From NCBI GenBank assembly GCA_036346355.1, contig CM070576.1, positions 54,483,712 to 54,547,711 of the forward strand: 64,000 nucleotides of DNA, in the 5' to 3' direction. This DNA comes from Rhipidocladum racemiflorum (lineage: Eukaryota > Streptophyta > Magnoliopsida > Poales > Poaceae). Positions 36,861-48,223 of the stretch are shown here, one piece after another; position 1 is the stretch's first letter; every line of letters begins with the position of its first letter. Under the pieces are notes generated by a model. The model worked only from the letters and a program-made list of their open reading frames with translations. It did no database searches and had not been told where the DNA came from. A program made the translations under genes and the position numbers.

Positions 36861-37502
36861 AGAATAGTGAGGTAAAAATAATGCAAACTAAGTCATATGA
36901 AAATCTAGCAGATTTATTCACAAAATATTTTCCAAAGTCTATCTTCCAAAGGTACGTCGATGGCACTGGAATGAGGCGACTTAGAGATTTGCAGAGTTCA
37001 GGGGGAGTAAATCCTGAACCATAATCCCTTTTGCTCGATCCTGAAGATCATAGTTTATATCTTGAAGATTATAAGTTGTGCTCTTTTTTCCTTAAGTGAG
37101 TTTTCTTGAAGTTTCTCACATCAAGATCTTTAATGAGGCAACTAGTGTAACACGGAGTGCGAGTGCAATGTACTCTTTTCTCCATCCCTTTTTTCCCACT
37201 GGGTTTTTGGGAGGAGTTTTTAATGAGACATGTGCATTACGCGGTATTCGCCCAAGGGGGAGTGTTATGATATGGATAGAGACTGTATCCCCGGAGAGAA
37301 GGACTCTATCCATGGTGCGCGAATCTGAACTTATTTCCAGGGGTCCTCCACTATATATATAGGGCATTGCCTTGTACAAAATTAATCAATCTAATAAAGA
37401 GAGATGTTTCCCCCTTGTATGGTGTGCTTCTCCTTCTTCTGTTTGTGTGCTTGCATTGGCGTGTCGTGGATTGGCATAGGTGAACGATCTTGTTTCACAA
37501 CA

Positions 37503-40500
37503 TTTGGAAACCTTCTGGGTTTGGTTTTGAATATTTGCACCCGAGGAATGTGATTTGAAGTAGGGACGTGTTTTTTTAAGGCTACATAAATATTAAAGTA
37601 TGGATATTGAGTAGTATATTATTTTGTTTGTTTTAAGATTTATGCAATTTGTATTGAGAAGAAAAGCATAGAACCACCGCTTTTAGAAGCAATAGGATGC
37701 AAAAAAAACTTGATGATAACTATACTCTTTTAAGATCCATGGAAGGGTTTGAATTTGGAACTTTTATGTTGATTTATTGCCTTCCTTTTTTTTAGGAAAA
37801 CGGATTTGATATACACCATATTTTGTTTTAGTGATATATCTTGCATAGTATAAGATGATAATCTATAGAATGCATAACAGAATGAGAAGGAGCGCTACAT
37901 ATTAAACCTTTCTAAACGTAGGCCTGAGCACATGTTTTTAAGAGTTTGTTTCTTTTTTTTTTTTTCTTAAAGCATAGTTTCTACTTTTGTATTGAAATTT
38001 AAACACAGTTTCAGAATGAGATATTAAGGGAGAACACACCTATTCCCATGAAATCTGGCAATTCTTAGCCTTGAATTTGCCTGGAAAACATGCTTCGGTT
38101 CTTCTTTAGGGGTCATGTAATGCTGACATTAGATCATCTAAGAGAATAGTAGATCAACAACGGAATAACAAATCAGCGAGGGCAATACCAACCGTCGGCG
38201 TAGGGTGGGGCAACAAGAAGGGTGAAGGCAAGCGACGAATTGGGTCTTGACTACAACAAAAGGGAGAGTTGGGCGATGACCGACGGCACCACATCCGACC
38301 AAGACGCGGTGGAAGGCAAGGAGGTGAGCGGTGTTATAGACATATTTGGTGCTTGCAACTATTGCAGATGGCAAAATGGCGGCGGCGATGGAGAAGGGTG
38401 GTGCGCATGTGTAGGTGTGTTGGTGGGTTGGCGGCGTGTGAGTGGGGGAAATACTAAGACTATTGGCAATAGTCTCAGCGATATTTAATTGCTAGAAAAA
38501 ATACACAATGATTTTGAGGAAAAACAGCAAAATACTGCACAAAGAGTTCCTAAAATAATTCGAGTGTCGCGTTTGTGTGTTTCTGCAAGTGAAAAGGCGG
38601 TTTCATGCAAATACGAGCTGTTTCCCCTCTCCTCACCACCTGGCGCCCTCACTGACACATGGGACACTCACCGACGCGTGGGCGCGCACACTGACACGTG
38701 GGGCCCTGACTGATGCAGCCTACCTATCTATCCCGTGTACTGTACGTTCAAACAGGCTACAGATGACGTAGCAGCGGATAGAGGCGGCCAGACGGGAACC
38801 GATCGAGCGGAGCATTCATGGATAGAGCGGGGGAGGTCGCTACACGTGTGCCGCGCTGCCCGCATGTGGTGCTCGCCTTGGTCCGCTGCGTGAACCAGGA
38901 CGCTGAGTGGTGGGGCTGGATCGCGCCCGATAAGACTTCGCCGGGCGCGCGTCGCGAGCCGTAGAGAGCAGCGCGGCCCACGTGCTGCGTGGTGAACCGG
39001 TTCCATCGTGCTCCGTCGGTCTCGTTAACTTGCTTGGATGGAGTACTCACTCTACTTGGATGGTTCAGCTTTGATTTAGGATGTATACAACCAAGAACCA
39101 ACGTCAGAGATTGATGCTCTCAAAGAGAGAATTAGAGATTTGAGAACATTAATAATATAGGTATGGTAGCTAGATAAAACGGATCAATGAATGAAAGGGA
39201 CCGACATATTAATGAAGCTGCATGAAAAATGTGTCACTTGTTTATGAATATATATTTGCTTTTTTTTCATCAACTGCGGGACATGATACAAATCGTTTTT
39301 TTTTTTTTGAAGGGGACGTGATACAATCGGTTGGGAAGTAGAAGTAGAACGGGAGATCTTGTTTTTCGGATTGGTGGCTCTTTTTGTTCAAACAACTAGA
39401 TATATAGATGATTTTTTAAAAGAGTTTTGATAAGTTTCATCCGGATGTTTTCTTTAGCAACCATCATCCAAATTCTTAGCCATTGGATTTACTTTCAGAT
39501 TGATACACACCCCTCCTGAATTCGAGGTGGGTTGATCCTACGGATGTGTCTTTTGATCGTACGGTTCAAAGTTTGGATGATTTTTAGGACAAAAACAATA
39601 CACTCCCTTTTTTGAATTTATCTTACATATGTACTATTTAGTGCAAGTAATAAATACATCATGAAAGGTAGTTTTGTACATGCTTCATGCGATGCATGTA
39701 TACGATGTTTTTTTTTCTGTTGCTTTCCTAGTGCATATATGTTGAGCAACTCTCCTCGGCCTTTTTCTTACAGCGCCCGCTGCCAACGGTTCAACACATT
39801 CTTCTCTCGATGGATTCCTTCGTGGCGAAGTACACCTCACAGCAAACGACTTTGCAGAAGAATTTCTCCTTTCTTTACTCTCGCTCTTCTGTCCATCGGG
39901 AAAATATCCTTGCAAATTACAGTCGCTAGCTAGCTAGCTAGCCTATTCAACAGCGACGTCGCGTCAAGTACGTAAACCCTTCGCACGATCTCGAATCAAA
40001 AAGCTCTACTTAGCCCTCCTTGACTTTTACGGTATCTACAGTTAAACTTTTAATTTCCAATTAATATATTTATAAAAACACTGTGGGGGCACAGTATTAC
40101 GAAAGTATTTCACACGACAAATCGAACAATAGCAATCTAATACGACCAATCTAAATATTCAGAAGAAGAAGAAAAAAAACAGTATTATTTAAAGATTACG
40201 AGTTCGACAGATCAAAATAAAAGGAAGGTGAGTACCCTGAAGCGGAGGAAGAAAGTATATATGCAGCAGTTCTAGCAAGGAAGACCGTGGACAGACGAAC
40301 GAAACGGGGCGGGGTTACTGTAAGCGCTGACGCACGCACGGCATGTCTGCGGCTTGGCCGGCACGAAAGCTTCCGAACGCGCAAAGCCGAGTCGGTGTGC
40401 GTGCGTGACGCAGCACACGTGCTGGCCGTTTTGGAGTGGATGGAATGGAAGAGTGCAGTTTTTTTTCCTGTCTCAACCAAGGCGAAGCTTTCCTCCGATG

Positions 40501-41448
40501 CTGACTCGCCGCCTTGCTTTCCTTCGCTCGACGGTTTTTTCTTCTTCCTCTTCTTCGATCTGCTGCTGCTGCAGGCGGCATACGCGCGTCCTTTTGTACT
40601 CCTGGTACTGCTCGTTATTACTAAGCTACCCACCGTGGCCAAGTTGATGATCCAGGGGGTAGAACTAGAGAAACATGATCAGGGTTCACTACTTCACCAC
40701 GTTTCGGTGTCATAAGAACTGAATTAAGTAGATTTATGTATACTATAAATAAATTAATATATGCTAATTTTTATTTTGACCCGATGTCCGCCCCTGAGTC
40801 GATCGTCCTTTTGCAGTTAGCCGCGGTCTTCTGCCTTCCTGGGCTGCAACACTAGTCGCCAACGAAAGCTGCCATGGATGTTAGCCGCGGCTGTGCGTAA
40901 CCGGGATCTTAATAAGCTGCGAGTTCATTTAGGCCCCGCCTGAAATTCGAGAGTTTCTACATCTGAGATGTTCAGTAAAATTTAGGCGTTCCAAAAGGAG
41001 GCTAAAAGGTTCATCGTATCATATTTGGGAGAGTAAATTGCACCGCACGTTCCTTAACGTGTGTGGTCGGTTAGCCTAGATAAATCAGCTCCTTAACCTG
41101 TGCACTTGGGCAACCTGTCAAAAAGCTGGTAGACCGCGGCTTCGCCTTGGTACAAAATGGGTGGATTTCAATCATGATGGGAAAGGTGCAACCTCAACGG
41201 GAGCTCAAGCCTCGACCAACAAGCTGAACTACTAAGCTTGTAAATTAGGCTAAGTATGGCCCATTTGGCCATACGAGTTTAATGGGCCACACGGGTCAAA
41301 GTAGGGCCGGGTCGGGTGCTTTCGGCCCGCATGTTGCTCGGCTCTGCTCGACTGCACCCACGGTCCCACAACCGCTCACCTCCCAGCTCCCGCATACAGT
41401 CCCACTCCCTCCCGAAGCCCACCGCCACCCACGTCCTCCGCCGCGGCC
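37503..41448. other. Intergenic region, no gene recognised
   Basis: The first bases continue the locus interrupted by the copia insertion. Between 38480 and 39100 there is GC-rich sequence with repeated CTGACACRTGG and CACGTG-like motifs. (GCTA)n lies at about 39925-39945. The overlapping frames at 38140-39100, 39661-39933 and 40196-40715 have no recognisable domain, and both strands are open at once. The part from about 41240 is the presumed promoter side of the trihelix pseudogene. Confidence 0.45.
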
Positions 41449-42824
41449 ATGCTCCTCTCCGGGCCGCCGCCGGAGTCCACACCCTCGCTGCTCCTCCTGG
41501 ATTGCAGCGGCGAGGACGGAGGCGGCCACGACCACGACTCCTCCTCCCGCGCGGCCTCGGCCCCGAAGAAGCGCGCCGAGACGTGGGTCCAGGACGAGAC
41601 CCTGGGCCTCATCGCGCGGCGCCGCGAGATGGACTCCCACTTCAACACCTCCAAGTCCAACAGGCAACAAGCACCTCTGGGAGGCCATCTCCACCAAGAT
41701 GCGCGAGCAGGGCTTCGACCGCTCCCCGATCATGTGCACCGGCAAGTGGCGCAGCCTCCCCCAAGGAGGTCAAGAAGGCGCGCAGCCACGCCCGCAGCGG
41801 CGGCGGCGCCGGAGGGAACGGCTCCGCCAAGATGGCATACTACAAGGAGATCGACGACCTGCTCAAGCGCCGCGGGGAGTGGCGGTGGAGGAGGAGCCGG
41901 GAAGAACCCCACGGCCACCTCCAAGATCGACTCCTACCTGCAGTTCGCCACTGATAAGGGTATGCCTCCTCTTGAACCCACTACACTACCCTTCTGAGTA
42001 AGACGGTCATGCCTTGCTTGATGAAATGGATAGAGGCACCGCATTTCTACCCCTCGTCTGTAGTAGTATTTGACAACGTGCAAATTTGGATTTTTTGTCA
42101 TACAGCATCGATTTAGTTATACCGCAGTGTAAATTTAGCTATACAGCACTGATTGGTCACCTGTGCAATGCGAAATAGTAGAAACTTAAAGCTGTCAGGA
42201 ACTACCTTATGAACTCTTGAATTTCTGAGCATTACATTACTATTTGCTGCGTAGTTCATTGGCTGATGACCGGTATACATTTGCATAGTATAAGGTTAGT
42301 TCAACTGTTTAAGATTTCTGCGCAACATGGTGCGAGAATACTTAAGCACAAGTATGGTTGCTACTTGCTAAGTCAAGACTATATTTGCAATTGGTTTGCT
42401 TCTCTGCTGAGTGGAGTTGCATATGTGTATCAGTGTGTGCGCACGAGATGATACTATTTGATATGGTGTTGGATTTTTGTTAGGAATATGACTCAAACTC
42501 AATACCCTAACCTTCCTTATCTAGGACTCTTTCCTTATCTCTAATTTTGTGGCTATATAAAGCCAACCCATGTAATTGTAATATTTGAACCATCATAGTG
42601 CATTGTCTCCCGTGGTTTTTTCTCGCAAGGGTTTTCCACGTAAAAATCTTTTGTTCCACTTCTCCCGTGCGTGTGCGTGTGTGATCTAGAAACCTAACCC
42701 TAACAATTTTTATGTCTGATGTATCTGTTTACTTAATAATGACTGTCATGCTTAGTAACTGAATATTTGGACTTTGCACCTATATTTGATTTATGGTTGT
42801 CTGACTTTTTGTTAGCTAATGGAC

Positions 42825-43672
42825 CATGGATGTCACGGCGCCGCCTAGGCGTCGAGGCGCCGGTGGGAGGTCGCCGGGGGAGGTCGCCTCGCCTGACCGA
42901 GGAAAGGCGACCGCCTGGCCCGTCTAGGCTTCGCCCGGGCCGTCGCGGCGTCTTCAGGCGAGCTCGGGCGGGCGCCAAGGCTGGGAGGAGGACTGGGTCA
43001 CGGGGGGAATAAGACAAGAGTCAAGAAGCTAGGGTTAGCGGCTTGACCTGGCATCTGCAGCGTCCTCCTCGTCCTCTTCCGTGCGCCGCCTCCTCCTCCG
43101 TCGACGCCGTCGGCTGCAGGTCCGTCCTTCCATGCGCCCCCCTCTGCACCGTCTTCCTCCCTCTCCTTGCGGCCGAGTGGCGCGCCGACCTCCGCTGCGC
43201 TGCTCCCTCTGCTCTGCTCCGGCTGCTCCCTCTGCTCCGGCTGCTTCCTCTGCTCCGGCTTCGCCCCCTTCTGCCTAGTCCTCATGACGATGAGATTGGT
43301 GGAGATGGATCAAACGAGGATTTGAATGGTTTAGAATTAGAACTAGATGTTTAAGGTTGCTTGTTTTGGTGATTGTGAGTTGTGACTATGATTTTCTTTT
43401 GGACTTGTGGAGTTGTGGTGACTATGCATGATTTGCTATTGGTAGTAATGTTGCTATCTACTTGTTTAAGACTTTTATGTGCTTCTCTATTTAATTGGCA
43501 TCTTGTCATGCTATTTATTTGCATCCATACAAGGTATATGTGTATTGGTGATAATGTGTTATACTGAAAATACTAACCCTCGCCTAATCCTCGCCTAGGC
43601 GCCCGCCTTGTCGTCTAGGCATCCAGGCGATGGGCTGGCGCCTCGCCTCGCCTTGTCGCCTTGACAAGCTTG
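42825..43672. mobile_element. hAT element in intron 1 of the trihelix pseudogene, 848 bp, TSD TAATGGAC
   Basis: TAATGGAC flanks it at 42817-42824 and 43673-43680. The ends CATGGATGTCACGGCG and CGCCTTGACAAGCTTG match as inverted repeats at 12 of 16 positions. Both subterminal zones are packed with CGCCTAGGCG-like palindromes. The GC-rich interior (about 43020-43280) resembles a 5' leader or coding piece of a plant gene and ends in a readable DDEIGGDGSNEDLNG stretch, but I cannot assign it. Confidence 0.82.
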
Positions 43673-44824
43673 TAATGGACTAATATTTTCTGCCTTCAAT
43701 CTAGGTTTTGAAGATGCTAACATTCCATTTGGTCCTGTTGAAGGTACCGAGATATTCTTCACTTGCAATAATTGCCATCTGTTTCTTTCCATACCTCATT
43801 TTATCAGCAAGCTCTCTGCTTATATCTTTGGTCTTCCACTTCTTTGACTCAATATTTTTGGCAGAAAGTTGTGCCTGCCTAAGAGGTTAATACACTAAGC
43901 TTGAGATAAAGTCATTTGTGGACTGGTTGTTACACTGTTTCATGGTCAAACACCCAAAAAGTGCTCCAAAATAGTGATTTTCTAGGCCTGGGCATTTTTC
44001 GTAGCCTTCTAGAGCAGTTTTCACTCCCAGCTCACTTTGTGTGCTGAAAGGTTATAAATTATAATCTAAAATGGTTGGACTCCAAAAAATAAAGTACCGA
44101 TGAAATGCAGTAACTAGCAAATTATAGAATGATATTATTGAAAATTAAGTATTTGTATTATTGTAAAAAATTTGGATGAACCTAGAATTTACACTGAAGA
44201 GCTCACTGGGGTTTGGAACTGTAGCAGAATTTTTTCTTTCTATGTTCTCTTATGATATGAAGTCTCAATCAAGGAGAAAAAGTGACCACTCAGCAGCACT
44301 TTAAAGTGATTGTTTGACCAGTTTGTACAAAGTACAAAATAGAATTGCACTTCTACTATTTTATTTTCTGGTTCATGCATGCTAATCCAACTTCTGTGAT
44401 CAAGGTTTGCCTGCTGCAATTGTGGTTTTATGAAGACAAAGTTATGCATATTAATTCATTTGATGAAGTGATTGTTTGGAACTTAGTGCTGAACTGTTTA
44501 ACCGTTTCTGTTTTATAGCAAGTGGTAGATCATTGCTGAGTGTTGAAGATCGTCTGGAACCTGACAGCCATCCACTTCCCTTAACAGCTGCTGATCAGCT
44601 GATGCAGTTGCAACCAATGGTGTGAACCCATGGAATTGGAGAGACACCTCAACTAATGGTGCTAATCCGCTCACACTGAAATTTATGAACTGGATTTAGT
44701 ATTTCAGTGGATAGTATTTGTTTTGATTACGCTAACTTCCTGTTCCTCTAAGAAACCTTGGGGCAAAAAAGGTTCAAAAATGTCTGTACTTAACAAATTA
44801 TTGATAGGAGTTCTTAGAAAGTGG

Positions 44825-45767
44825 CAGTGTTCAAGAAGGCGCTAGGCGCTAGTCGGGCGGTGAGGTAGGGCCCAGCGCCTAGACGGATTAATCGAGGATT
44901 AATCGGATCTAGGCGCTCGGTCCTAGGCGGTCAGATAAAATATATTATAGTAGATATGTAAGATGTAAAGAACCAAATAACTAAGCAGTTAAGCACACAA
45001 TTAGATAAATATCATAAACATAATGACATAGTACCACCCAAAGACATAAGTTCTCACACAATAACCCACAAGCATTTAGCAAAGTAATATACAGAGTTAC
45101 AGACAGAGGAGGGAATGGGGAGAGACAGAGAGAGAGATCGAGAGAGTGGGGAGAGGCAGAGAGAGATCGGGAGAAGGGGGGAAGCAGAGAGAGAGATCGA
45201 GAGAGTGGGGAGGCAGAGAGAGATCGAGAGGGGGGAGAGGCAGAGAGAGATCGGGAGAGGGGGGAGAAGCAGAGAGAGATCGACAGAGGGGGCGGAGAGG
45301 CGGCAGACGGGGTGGAGAGGCGACAGAGAGAGTTCGAGAGGGGGGAGAAGGGGAGGGAGAAGCGGCGGAGAGGCGGCAGAGGGGGAGGGAGAGGCGGCGG
45401 AGAGGCGGCAGAGGGGGCGGACAGGCTTGGCGACGACGATGGCTTGGCGACGACGACGACGGCGACGACGACGGCTTGGCCTCCGTGCGAAGGTCACTCC
45501 CTTCTCCCTTCTAGTCCAGCTCCGTCCTAGGGTTCTGCAGCTTCTGCTGCTTTTTATTGATGCTTCACCCGTCCATCAAGAAGTCGGACCGCCTAGACCT
45601 GCTAGTCGCCGCCGCCTCCGCCGTATGCCGCCTCGCCTATTCCCGCCTGGGCGCCTGCGACCCGCCTAGGCGGCTTCACCGCCTAGCGGACCGCCGAGGG
45701 TGTAGTCGCGGCGGTCGGAGGCCGCGTAACGCCTAGGCGCCGCCTAAATGCGATTTTTTGAACAGGG
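44825..45767. mobile_element. hAT element in intron 2 of the trihelix pseudogene, 943 bp, TSD GAAAGTGG
   Basis: GAAAGTGG flanks it at 44817-44824 and 45768-45775. The ends are CAGTGTTCAAGAAGGCG and the inverse of CCCTGTTCAAAAAATCGC. The subterminal zones carry GCCTAGGCG repeats like the element in intron 1, so both belong to one group. The middle is an AG-rich minisatellite. The open frames across it are low-complexity shadows. Confidence 0.82.
45110..45430. repeat. Purine-rich minisatellite inside the hAT element
   Basis: Units of roughly 28-36 bp built on GGGAGAGGCAGAGAGAGATC repeat about ten times, grading into GGCGGAGAGGCGGCAGAGGG units. One strand is almost pure purine for 300 bases, so unusual DNA structure is possible. 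Confidence 0.8.
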
Positions 45768-46566
45768 GAAAGTGGTAGAAGCTGTTAGTTTTCTTCTTAC
45801 TCGCTGCTATTGTTTCGATTTGATTCTACTTCTGCAGATAAGACAATTATTTATTTTATGTTTTAAGACACTTTTAAGTTGCTGACTTTAGATGGTAGTA
45901 AATCTCAAGTCCTACAGCAATGACAGATTTGCACCCAATAGTTCAATAAGAGTTATTATCTCAATTCTATTATTGTGGTTCCTTGTATTAATGTGTTGGT
46001 TTTACTGGGAAACCGGCACAAACCTCATACAGGTGGATATAATCAGGGCACTTTTGGTGGGAGAGTCGTTTTAGTCAATTTGGGTGATTACACTAAAATA
46101 ATAGGCATTGATGGTTCTGCTAAAGCAATTAAAGAAGCCATCAAATCAGCATCTGGATTAAGAACAAGGCGGGCTTATTGGGTTGAAGATGAAGATGAGA
46201 TTGTTCGTACCTTGGACAGGGATATGCCAGTTGGAACAAACACACTTCATCTTAATGACGGTAATTGTAAAATGTCTTCTCTTCCAAGGAATAAGATTTT
46301 TTTACTTTCTTAAGAACTAGGAATATCATAGTGCTCCCTCCATTGAAAATTGTTGAGCATACTTTTTTGTTGAGTTTGTTGATTGTTAGGCGCATGAAGC
46401 AAACGAAGCAAGATTTGCAGCTTGTTTCCTACTGTGACCCTGTTAATTAGGGGGCCATACAGTTCACTCATCCATGGCTATGCATATCCATTAAGCAACC
46501 TCTTGATCCCATGATGCATCTAGTTAACCCAGCAACTAGCTTGATGCCATGTCCATTGCTCTCTGA

Positions 46567-46568
<2 letters not shown>

Positions 46569-46631
<63 letters not shown>
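46569..46631. repeat. (TA)n(GA)n compound microsatellite
   Basis: About 17 TA units are followed directly by about 14 GA units. It borders the foldback MITE on its left. Confidence 0.9.
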
Positions 46632-46633
<2 letters not shown>

Positions 46634-46644
46634 AGCTAGTGTGC

Positions 46645-47010
46645 TATCGATAGCACAGATCCTTCGTGCTATAGGGTTGTGTTTGCAAAATTCGAAGACG
46701 AAACTGTTAATCCAAACCGTGCATTCTATTCATCTCATTGAAATCTCGCTGCCCACCAAATTTTATATTTTTTGAATTTTTTCTCCTATTTATTTTGTAT
46801 TTTTCAAAACCAGCTTCATTGGACGCCCCACAACTAATTAGATCGTGGATTTTTAAATATACAAAATAAATAGGAGAAAAAGTTCAAAATATATAAAATT
46901 TAGTGGGTATTGAGATTTCAATTAGATGAACAAAATGCACGGTTTGGATCAACAGTTTCGTCTTCGAATTTTGCAAACACAACCCTATAGCACGGAGGAT
47001 ACAGATTAAC
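46645..47010. mobile_element. Foldback MITE with long inverted arms
   Basis: The left arm from about 46645 (GTGCTATAGGGTTGTGTTTG and onward) is matched in reverse by the right arm ending at about 47005, with near-perfect pairing over at least 150 bases per arm. Pairing includes CGAAGACGAAACTGTT and AGGAGAAAAA. The loop is about 50 bp around 46810-46850. No target duplication could be fixed. It is non-coding. Confidence 0.8.
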
Positions 47011-47113
47011 ATATAACGTTGCTGTCACATGCATTCGGCTTTACGTATATATGATTCATACAACTAACTAATATTTGCAGCTAGGTTGTTGCTAGGTGCT
47101 GTGTTCGGCGGCC

Positions 47114-47866
47114 ATGGACCGGCGGCGGAGCACCGCGCAGACATTCGATGACTTCGATCCGGCCGTCGAGTGGAAGCAGGACGGCGACGACCAGGACGTC
47201 GTCGAGATCACCCTCCCGGGGTTTAGGAAGGACGAGGCGAGGGTGCAGGTGGACAACCACGGCGTCCTTCGGGCCACCGGCGAGGGGCGGCAAGTGGGCA
47301 CGCTTCAGGACGGACCTGCGGCTCCCCAAAAACTGTGACGCCGATGGTGTCCGCGCCAATTTCAAGGATGAGAATCTCATCATCACGCTCCCCATCGTCG
47401 TCGACGACGCAGCCTCGCCGCTGACGTCGCCTGTCCCGACGCCACCGTTACCCTTGCCACAACCATCACCACCTCCTACTTATCCTGAGCCGCCGCCATT
47501 GCCACCACCTCCGGAGAAGGGCCCAATTGTAATTCCGGAGCCCTCGCCGACGCCGCCACCGTCATTGCTGCCACCTCCACCTCCACCTCCGGCGAAGGAT
47601 ACCGTTGTAAAGCCGAAGCCCTCGCCACCGCCGCCATTGCCACCACGTCTACCACCACCTCCACATCCCGTGAAGGATACCATTGTATAGCCGAAGCCCT
47701 CGCCACCGCCGCCATTGCCACCACGTCTACCACCACCACCATCGGTGGAAGAAACCGTTGCAAAGCCGAAGCCCTCGCCACTGCCGCCGTTGCCACCACG
47801 TCTACCACCACCACCTTCGGTGAAAGAAACCGTTGCAAAGCCTAAGCCCTCGCCACATATTCGTAC
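47114..47866 (+). pseudogene. Hsp20/alpha-crystallin-domain protein with proline-rich repeats, broken
   Basis: From the ATG at 47114 the frame gives FDPAVEWKQDGDDQDVVEITLPGFRKDEARVQVDN in pieces of the alpha-crystallin fold. A frameshift at about 47281-47300 moves to the next frame, where RFRTDLRLP and DENLIITLPI complete the domain. Proline-rich repeats follow. A TAG at 47688-47690, where sister repeats have a lysine codon, stops the frame. The sequence is cut at 47866 by the start of the hAT/DHFS duplication block. Plant proteins with a diverged Hsp20 domain and a long tail include the RTM2-like group; that assignment is tentative. Confidence 0.65.
47593..47855 (+). repeat. Proline-rich coding tandem repeat, about 70-bp unit
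   Basis: Four units encode variants of KPKPSPPPPLPPRLPPPP followed by VKDT or VKET. The DNA units are very alike (GCCGAAGCCCTCGCCACYG), suggesting recent expansion. The unit containing the TAG differs at one base from its neighbours at that place. Confidence 0.85.
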
Positions 47867-47867
47867 A

Positions 47868-48046
47868 TCTTTATTCGTTTTCGACCCGAATCCGTCACAT
47901 ATCTATCCCGTATCCGTATCCCGAATAACCCGGTTTCGTATCCGTATCCGGCTAGCCCGTATTCGATTCCGAATTCGAGAGAAAAAATATGAATTAAAAT
48001 ACAAAAAGAGCTATATCCATTCGTATCCGACCCGTTTTCATCGCTA
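47868..48046. mobile_element. hAT MITE remnant at the left end of DHFS copy A
   Basis: The sequence matches 58130-58290 (for example CCGTATTCGATTCCGAAT) and ends CCCGTTTTCATCGCTA, the inverted repeat of TAGAGATGAAAACGGG at 54976. The 8 bases following, GACCCAAA (48047-48054), match the left flank GACCTAAA of the complete element at 54968-54975. The left half is absent; the break with the Hsp20-like sequence is at about 47867. Confidence 0.8.
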
Positions 48047-48223
48047 GACCCAAAGCAACTCCTTTTTACACAACCCCTTATAAGATCAAATTGAACAAAT
48101 TACAACTCCGGCTTTCAGCTCTCCCACACCCGAAATCCAACCGACTTTCCGGCGACACGGCGGCGTCCGCACGCCGTCCGGCAACCCCCCGCCGCCCCGG
48201 CGACCGCAGTACGGCCGTGTCGC

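Larger units (their letters stand above)
32891..37502 (+). mobile_element. Ty1-copia retrotransposon, complete ends, defective, TSD TTTGG
   Basis: The LTRs are 32891-33131 (241 bp) and 37263-37502 (240 bp), both TG...CACAACA. TTTGG is at 32886-32890 and 37503-37507. Right after the 5' LTR comes CGTTATCAGCATGAG, the primer-binding-site region. The polypurine tract AAGGGGGAG (37254-37262) precedes the 3' LTR. The LTRs differ at many positions, so the insertion is not recent. Gag is readable except for one stop; pol is reduced to remnants of RT and RNase H, and protease and integrase are missing. It cannot move on its own. Confidence 0.9.
41449..46260 (+). pseudogene. GT-1 type trihelix transcription factor, frameshifted and lacking its last exon
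   Basis: Exon 1 (41449-41959) encodes KKRAETWVQDETLGLIARRREMD and KHLWEAISTKMREQGFDRSP, the trihelix DNA-binding domain of GT-1. The reading frame changes at least three times: 7 extra bases after CCAAGTCCAAC (about 41664), one extra C at about 41762, and another shift near 41880. Exon 2 (44519-44658; SGRSLLSVEDRLEPDSHPLP) carries an 8-bp tandem duplication of CAGCTGAT. Exon 3 (46033-46260) is intact and encodes the conserved GT-1 C-terminal region (GDYTKIIGIDG, GLRTRRAYWVEDEDE). The expected final exon was not found. hAT elements occupy introns 1 and 2. GT-1 proteins bind GT elements in light-responsive promoters; this copy is probably dead. Confidence 0.8.

Noticed and set aside
38462..38770. 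Possible MITE around the CTGACACRTGG repeats
   Set aside because: No terminal inverted repeat with matching target duplication could be found.
40196..40715. 148- and 142-residue opposing frames
   Set aside because: They mirror one another, have no domain, splice context or homology that I can recognise.
45054..45669. Arginine/glutamate-rich frames of 120-184 residues
   Set aside because: They are produced by the purine-rich minisatellite inside a hAT element and are open in several frames at once.
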